64,000 nt of DNA, from NCBI RefSeq assembly GCF_030253575.1, contig NC_080569.1:15866001-15930000 (forward strand), given 5' to 3'. Both the position numbers and the translations under genes were made by a program. The notes beneath the pieces are model-generated. The model saw only the letters and a list, made by a program, of their open reading frames with translations. It was not told the DNA's origin and did no database searches. Of the stretch, positions 58,864 to 64,000 are shown in pieces. The first letter of the stretch is position 1. Each line of letters begins with the position of its first letter. The stretch is from Rhododendron vialii (Eukaryota > Streptophyta > Magnoliopsida > Ericales > Ericaceae).

Positions 58864-59318
58864 GAGCATCCACATTGTAATAAACAAATTGGTATGGATA
58901 AGCAAACTTAACGACAATGCTAAAAAATACCTCACATTGTAATAAACAAAGTTACAAGTTTTTTGGCAAATAACCAAATTCCACCCATTCCATAACCAAA
59001 CTTAACAACTTTTACCAATAATCAAAACTAAATAATCAAACCCAATAACCAAATTCAAAACTAAAAAACTCAAAAACACCCCACATTAGAATCGTCTCAT
59101 CGAGAAGAATAATTTGGTGTGGTCGGGTGCGTGATTAGAACTCGTTTGTAATTGGACATAGGTGCATTGCGTATTGTGGGGTTTTTTTTTATAGGGATGC
59201 AAAAATAAACAATGTGGAGGTAAAATTTGTTAAATTTGATTATGAACTAAATGGATAATCAAATGCTGACGTGACACATTTTAGTTATTGATTTTGATTT
59301 TTCTCATTGCGGATGCTC
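58864..59318. mobile_element. MITE, GAGCATCCACATTG type
   Basis: Starts GAGCATCCACATTG and ends CATTGCGGATGCTC. The inside has repeated CACATTGTAATAAACAAA and ATAACCAAA blocks. Confidence 0.65.
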
Positions 59319-59432
59319 TAACGGTTGAGAGCCCCTATTTTTTATTGCAAAAGATCGACCAAACATTCTAATTTATAATAAGATTGATAGGGTCCATAAA
59401 CATGTAGTAAAAGTGTCCATAAAAAAGAATTA

Positions 59433-59783
59433 GGCTCCGTTCCAGAAACCTTATTATAAAATAAGTACTTATTTTGAAACTTCTTAAAGAAAAATAAGAA
59501 GGATTGTTCCACAAAACCTAAATAAGCAGTTTATTTCACATTTTCAAACTCAAAAATAACGAAAATGAAAAATAATTTTTCAATTTTTTTTTGCACCGTA
59601 TTAAAGATCTCAATGAGATCTATCAAATAAGATCCATATTGATAGAAAAATTATTTGCGTAAGCACATAATTTTTGAACTTGAAATTATCTTCTTAAAAA
59701 ATAAGTAATTGTTCACCATTTTGTGGAACAACCCTTCTTATTAGACAAAAAATAAAAACTTAAACCCGTTCTGGAACGGGGCC
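59433..59783. mobile_element. Tourist-like MITE (TTA duplication)
   Basis: Starts GGCTCCGTTCCAGAA and ends TTCTGGAACGGGGCC; TTA on both sides. Same family as 27250-27493 but about 100 bp longer. Confidence 0.8.
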
Positions 59784-60104
59784 TTAGGGGTGTTTCGGAT
59801 TGTGAAAAAAATATTTTTGAAAAAAAAGGTAATTTTAAGTTTAAAAATTATGTGTTTACGTAAATAATTTTTCTAAGAATATAAATCTTATTTGATAGAT
59901 CTCAATAAGATTTTTTATACAGAGAAAAAAAATTTAAATTTTTTTTTATTTTCATTATATTTAAGTTTATAATAAAAATTAAAAAAAAGAACTTTTACAA
60001 ATGAAAGTTTTAAACTGGAAACGGGCCTTGGAGGGTGAATTGGATGGCCCGTCCAATTCTTTTTACCATAAAAAAAACATTTTAGAATTTATAAACCCTT
60101 AGTA

Positions 60105-63100
60105 ATGATCTCTACGCTCCACCCTCGCCCCCACCCCCAACCCCAACCCCACCCCCCGCTCTCTCTCTCTCTCCCCACGGCCACGCCTGCACAACCACAA
60201 CGGCCACATTCTGTTAGGTTTTCGAAAACCCTCGCACACGAAACTCCCTCCTCTCCCCTTCTCCCCACAAGATCGACCACCACTCCAAACTTCCATCCAC
60301 CGCACCACCACATTCTATTAGGTTTTCGACCAGGAAGAGGGTTGTTTTTTTGGACTTGTGTCCACGATCGAAGTTCAGAAACCTTGAAGGAATATGGATG
60401 GGGAGGAAAATCTATTTATAGATTTTGAATACCTTACTTCGGTATGAATGTTTCTATTTGCTTCTTGATTTTGTGTTGATTAATCAGTTTGTGTCAATAA
60501 ATTTGTCAATTTTTCTTCATGGATCCAAAAAATCTTCACCTTGGAGCCTGCGATGGGATGGCAATGGGCTACCGTGTAGGGGCTTACGAGAGAGAATAAA
60601 ATTTCTGCTCCCTCGGTATTTCTCATTACCCCAAAAGCAGTGTTCTACGCTGCCTTCATCTTTTTTCGTCGCTTCTTTGTGTGTGTGTATAAGCCTTTCA
60701 TCTGATTTTTTCCGCGTGAGGATTTTACACTGCATAGTATATTTGCGGTTTTACATGTTGTGTTTGTTTGTTTGGTGTTGCCTCAGTAATTTTGCCTTCT
60801 TTTGTCGCAGTGTGGACTTCTCTTCTGCTTTCGTCAAGGCTCCCAGGCTGTTCGGTTGCGTTCTGTGTGCGTAAAGGTAATGATCAGCTCGGTGTTTATG
60901 CCTTAGTTGGGTGGTGTTTGTGTTAGGGTGTAAAAATAGCTGTTTTCTCTGTTGGGGGGCATTTGGGCGAGGGATTGGGGTCTGCTCCTCTGTTGAATGT
61001 CCGTTGTTTTGACATAAAAAACGCAGCGCTGAAAGAAGAAGACATTATTGTTTTATTTCCATTAGTCTTGCCAACGAATAACTGTTGTAGGTATTTGGGT
61101 TTCCATCAGTATTATATCCCTTTTATTTGATTTTTTTAGAGATTTATAGCTTGTTTTAGAGTTCTTCGATTTAGTGTTTCAATTCTGTTGTGCGATTGTT
61201 TGATTTAGGATTCTTATTATGCTCTTCTATTGTTTTATTTGATATAGGGTTCTTCAATTCACACGGAAATCCCAAACCCTAAGTCTGTGGCACCATCGCT
61301 TTGAGTATGTTTATCTCGACCAGGTACGGTCTCCTCTCTCTCTCTCTCTTGGAGAAGATATTTGGAACAGTGAAACTCACACCTGTAGTATATTTTAAGA
61401 TTAATCAATAATCAATTTATGTTCGATTTTAATGCAAAGATGTTAGGGTTTGACTCTTACATGGTGTTCTTCTGTCTTTCTAGCTTTTTGACCTTTTGTG
61501 TTGAGGGAAAATTCGAATTGGGAGGATTATTTTGTTTTTCATTTGCCTTGGGAGTTAGGACCAAGAAGGTTTGTGATTTCATAATTTTAATTAATGTGCA
61601 AGAGTAGAGACTTGGCACAAATTACATAGAGGTGCTCTATTCATCTGTTCTGCTGTAATTGGGTGTTGTGGTTACAAGATTGTCTTTGTTTCAGGGGCAA
61701 CTTTTGTCATGGGGTTTTGCTTGATGGAACAAAAAAGGCATCGTGGAATGTCGATCATGGGGATATTAGGTGATAGCTCTTTAACCTTTGGCTTGTTGTC
61801 ACATTTCTACAGCGGATGCATCCTTTTTCTAGTCCTTTAGATTATCTTCAATTGTTTGCAGGTCACATAAAGTTCCCTGAGTACCAATTAGTTCAGCTTA
61901 TGTAATGGTTTATATGGGAGGTTGGTTTTTGGTCTTGGTGCTATTGGTTTTTATTGTGTGACATATTCTTACTAAGCCATCTTTTTTATTGGTTTTAGTT
62001 ACTTTGGTGCTTCTAGACGTTGATGCGTGTTGGCTTACTTGGATTTCAGTTTAATGGGATACAACACAGGTTTAAGTCAAATCCTTTTCCCATCTAAATT
62101 GGACATCCTCTTTTGATATCTCTTTGATCTTTCCTTTAGCCCATCATGATTGAGTTACTTCTCTTATGCTAATCTTTCATGATGCCTCAGCTCTTTATTT
62201 ATACATGGTGTTATTGTATCTGATGCTTATATGTTGTCGTTCTTATTTAACGACAAGAATGGTGGAGAGAATGGTAGAGGCAAGCCAAGGAAGGGGCAAA
62301 AATAAAAAGAAAGATAGCCCAGGCGTAGGGCTTGCTTCAAAGTTCAAACCTAAAAGTTTCAATGACCTATTTCTAAGCTGCATTTTTTGATTTTCCAACA
62401 ATTAATTCATGTTTATCTTGATCTTTGATTTGAATTTGTGTTTATCTTCTTTCCTTTTTAAGTTACAGTATAACTATTTGTTCTCAATTGTGTACAAGTT
62501 ATATTTAACGCAATTGTCTTTTTCTACATATAGAGATCAGTCAACAGGTCGCGTCTTTTTTTTGGGTTGTGGATTAAATCTTAGCTTTTTTCCTTTTATG
62601 GAAAGTGGTAAAGATGATATTTGAAATTGACATGTATATTAAGTTCATGTTTTTTTAATTGTTCATTTTGCTGGTTTTGCTCGTTGGTTGCTCTAAGAAT
62701 CATTTCTAAAACATGCAAATGATTTGGAAGTACTGCGTACATTGCTTGGCTAGCTGGATAATTATCTTTTGCTTCATTGTTGCTTCTAAGAGTAAACTAG
62801 CTGGTATCTTACCTTAGGGTGCTGTGCATGCCATAACCAACTCTGTTAAATTTCACTCAAAAGCCATATACTTCAATAACATAAAACATTCTCTCGTTTC
62901 TCTTCGAAATATGCCTATTTTCCCAAAATTGTAGCTACTAAAGGTGTGTTTCGACTCTGGAGTGTAGCTACATAAAACATTCTCTTGTTTCTCTTTGAAG
63001 ACTGTGTTTTGGAGTTTGAAAGCAGGTGATAATGGCTAAGGCAATAAAGGGAATTGCTCCAATTGAGACCTCCTAACCGCCGAGGAGGAACAGATTCAAG

Positions 63101-63991
63101 CCATCCTCAACTACATCCAACTCCCCTTCTATGATGTCATTGAATGGTGCATCTCATTCAATGACATGCCATGTTCTGACCTCGTAGAAGAATGTATTTT
63201 GGTAATATGATAAAATGAGGTTGCCTTTTCAATTTCATGTTCTTAATCATCCTTCTTATGATACCAATGGTCTAGGAATTTGAGGGTGGGAAAATTATCC
63301 TTCGTGTAATGTTTTAACGGGAAAAGAGGTAGGACGGTTAGTACTTAGTTCTTACTGGGACTGTTGTGGTACTACCGGATGGGTTTGACATATTCTTGCA
63401 TGCAATTGTTCTAGATGCATTTCTTGCACAGGTGCCTGAAAATGAAGAAGTGATAAAATGGTTGTGCCTTATGCATTTGGAGACTTGTGTGAACATTTTA
63501 CATGTTATAGAAGATGTGCGGAAGAATTCTGAGTTTCCAATAGATTCTCTCTTTTCTGTTCTAAACTAGGGTTGTTCCTGTTCAATGCACGGGAACACAA
63601 AAATTGAGTTCGACATTTCTGTTGTCCCGTGCACCGAACGCTAGTAGTGTGCCCGTATATTGTACGGGCACAATGCTAGCGTCCGGTGTACGGGATGAAA
63701 AAATGTCGAAGTCAATTTTTGTATTGTTCCATGCATTGAACGGGAACAACGCTAGTAAAGAAAGAAGTGTAAAAGGGAGACAAACTTCGAACAGAAATAC
63801 CTCATACATGGCTCACCTTTTTTCCCTATGGGATGTAAACTGTTCCTTTTTTTTTTCCCTACTATGAAAAGTGTCCTCCTACAAATCTGAACCCCTTGTT
63901 TGTCTTCTTATTGCAATTGGCAAGGCACAATTCCTTATGGTTCTTCTGGCGTCTATGCCATTGATCCAAAAAAGAGAGGGAGTTTAGAGAG
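60105..63991 (+). CDS. Candidate plus-strand gene, unresolved, possibly running off the window
   Basis: A GC-rich start (60105-60428) encodes a Pro/Ser/Thr-rich N-terminal-like stretch (MISTLHPRPHPQPQPH...). Downstream, several intervals have exon-like borders: 61695-61769 (CHGVLLDGTKKASWNVD), about 62254-62360 (SPGVGLASKFKPKSFNDL), 63078-63210 (LLTAEEEQIQAILNYIQLPF), 63433-63569 (VPENEEVIKWLC, ends at a stop) and 63925-63991 (TIPYGSSGVYAIDPKKRG, then GTAATT). I could not join them into one frame, and I recognise no family. It may be a 5' region of a real gene, a mixture, or a pseudogene. Confidence 0.25.
63565..63755. mobile_element. Palindromic CTAG-ended hairpin element
   Basis: ACTAGGGTTGTTCCTGTTCA at the left is matched inverted at the right (TGAACGGGAACAACGCTAGT). 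Arms of about 55 bp include AAAAATTGAGTTCGACATTT and its inverse. Two further hairpins (CCCGTGCACCGAACGCTAG; GTGCCCGTATATTGTACGG) sit in the middle. Related to the units at 18600-19225. Confidence 0.7.
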
Positions 63992-64000
63992 GTAATTAAG

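Noticed and set aside
1..64000. CRISPR arrays, bacterial operons, integrons
   Set aside because: The DNA is plant nuclear; repeats are microsatellites, MITE ends or degenerate tandems, without evenly spaced unique spacers.

Overview
This is plant nuclear DNA, almost certainly a eudicot. It is AT-rich and gene-poor, has spliced genes with plant-type introns and organelle-style N-termini, and is packed with plant transposons (hAT, Stowaway- and Tourist-like MITEs, a Mutator-like MITE, a CACTA-type end, a tRNA-derived SINE) and a nuclear plastid insert. The repeat flavour suggests an asterid, perhaps Ericales, but the sequence alone does not prove that.

Layout. (1) 991-11927, minus: eleven recognisable exons of the primase half of a plant Twinkle-type organellar DNA primase/helicase. 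The gene is cut by the left window edge, and one intron carries an 1850-bp LTR-like element. (2) 12-30 kb: an intergenic repeat field with MITEs, foldbacks, a CACTA-like end, hairpin-CTAG units, a 2.6-kb LTR-like element and one candidate small minus-strand gene (20778-22700). (3) 30747-31914, plus: a two-exon atypical bHLH transcription factor of the bHLH52/53 type. (4) 32660-34648, plus: a short LRR receptor-like protein whose kinase domain has lost all three catalytic motifs. (5) 35789-46511, minus: an intron-containing pseudogene of the alpha-N-terminal protein methyltransferase (NTMT). Its intron holds a complete 4.0-kb hAT transposon with a four-exon transposase gene. (6) 47-54 kb: a 1.7-kb LTR-like element, then three nested hAT-type elements. 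The middle one contains a 530-bp direct duplication whose copies are separated by 913 bp of rearranged plastid DNA. (7) 54-64 kb: MITEs, and an unrecognised plus-strand candidate gene that probably runs off the right edge.

The genes do not form a pathway. The one relationship of note is the pairing of a Twinkle/primase gene with a bHLH52-type gene, which are also neighbours in Arabidopsis (from memory), so this looks like old microsynteny stretched by transposons. The most unusual structure is the plastid-DNA-plus-duplication event at 49710-51682, whose breakpoint sits at the end of an inserted hAT element.
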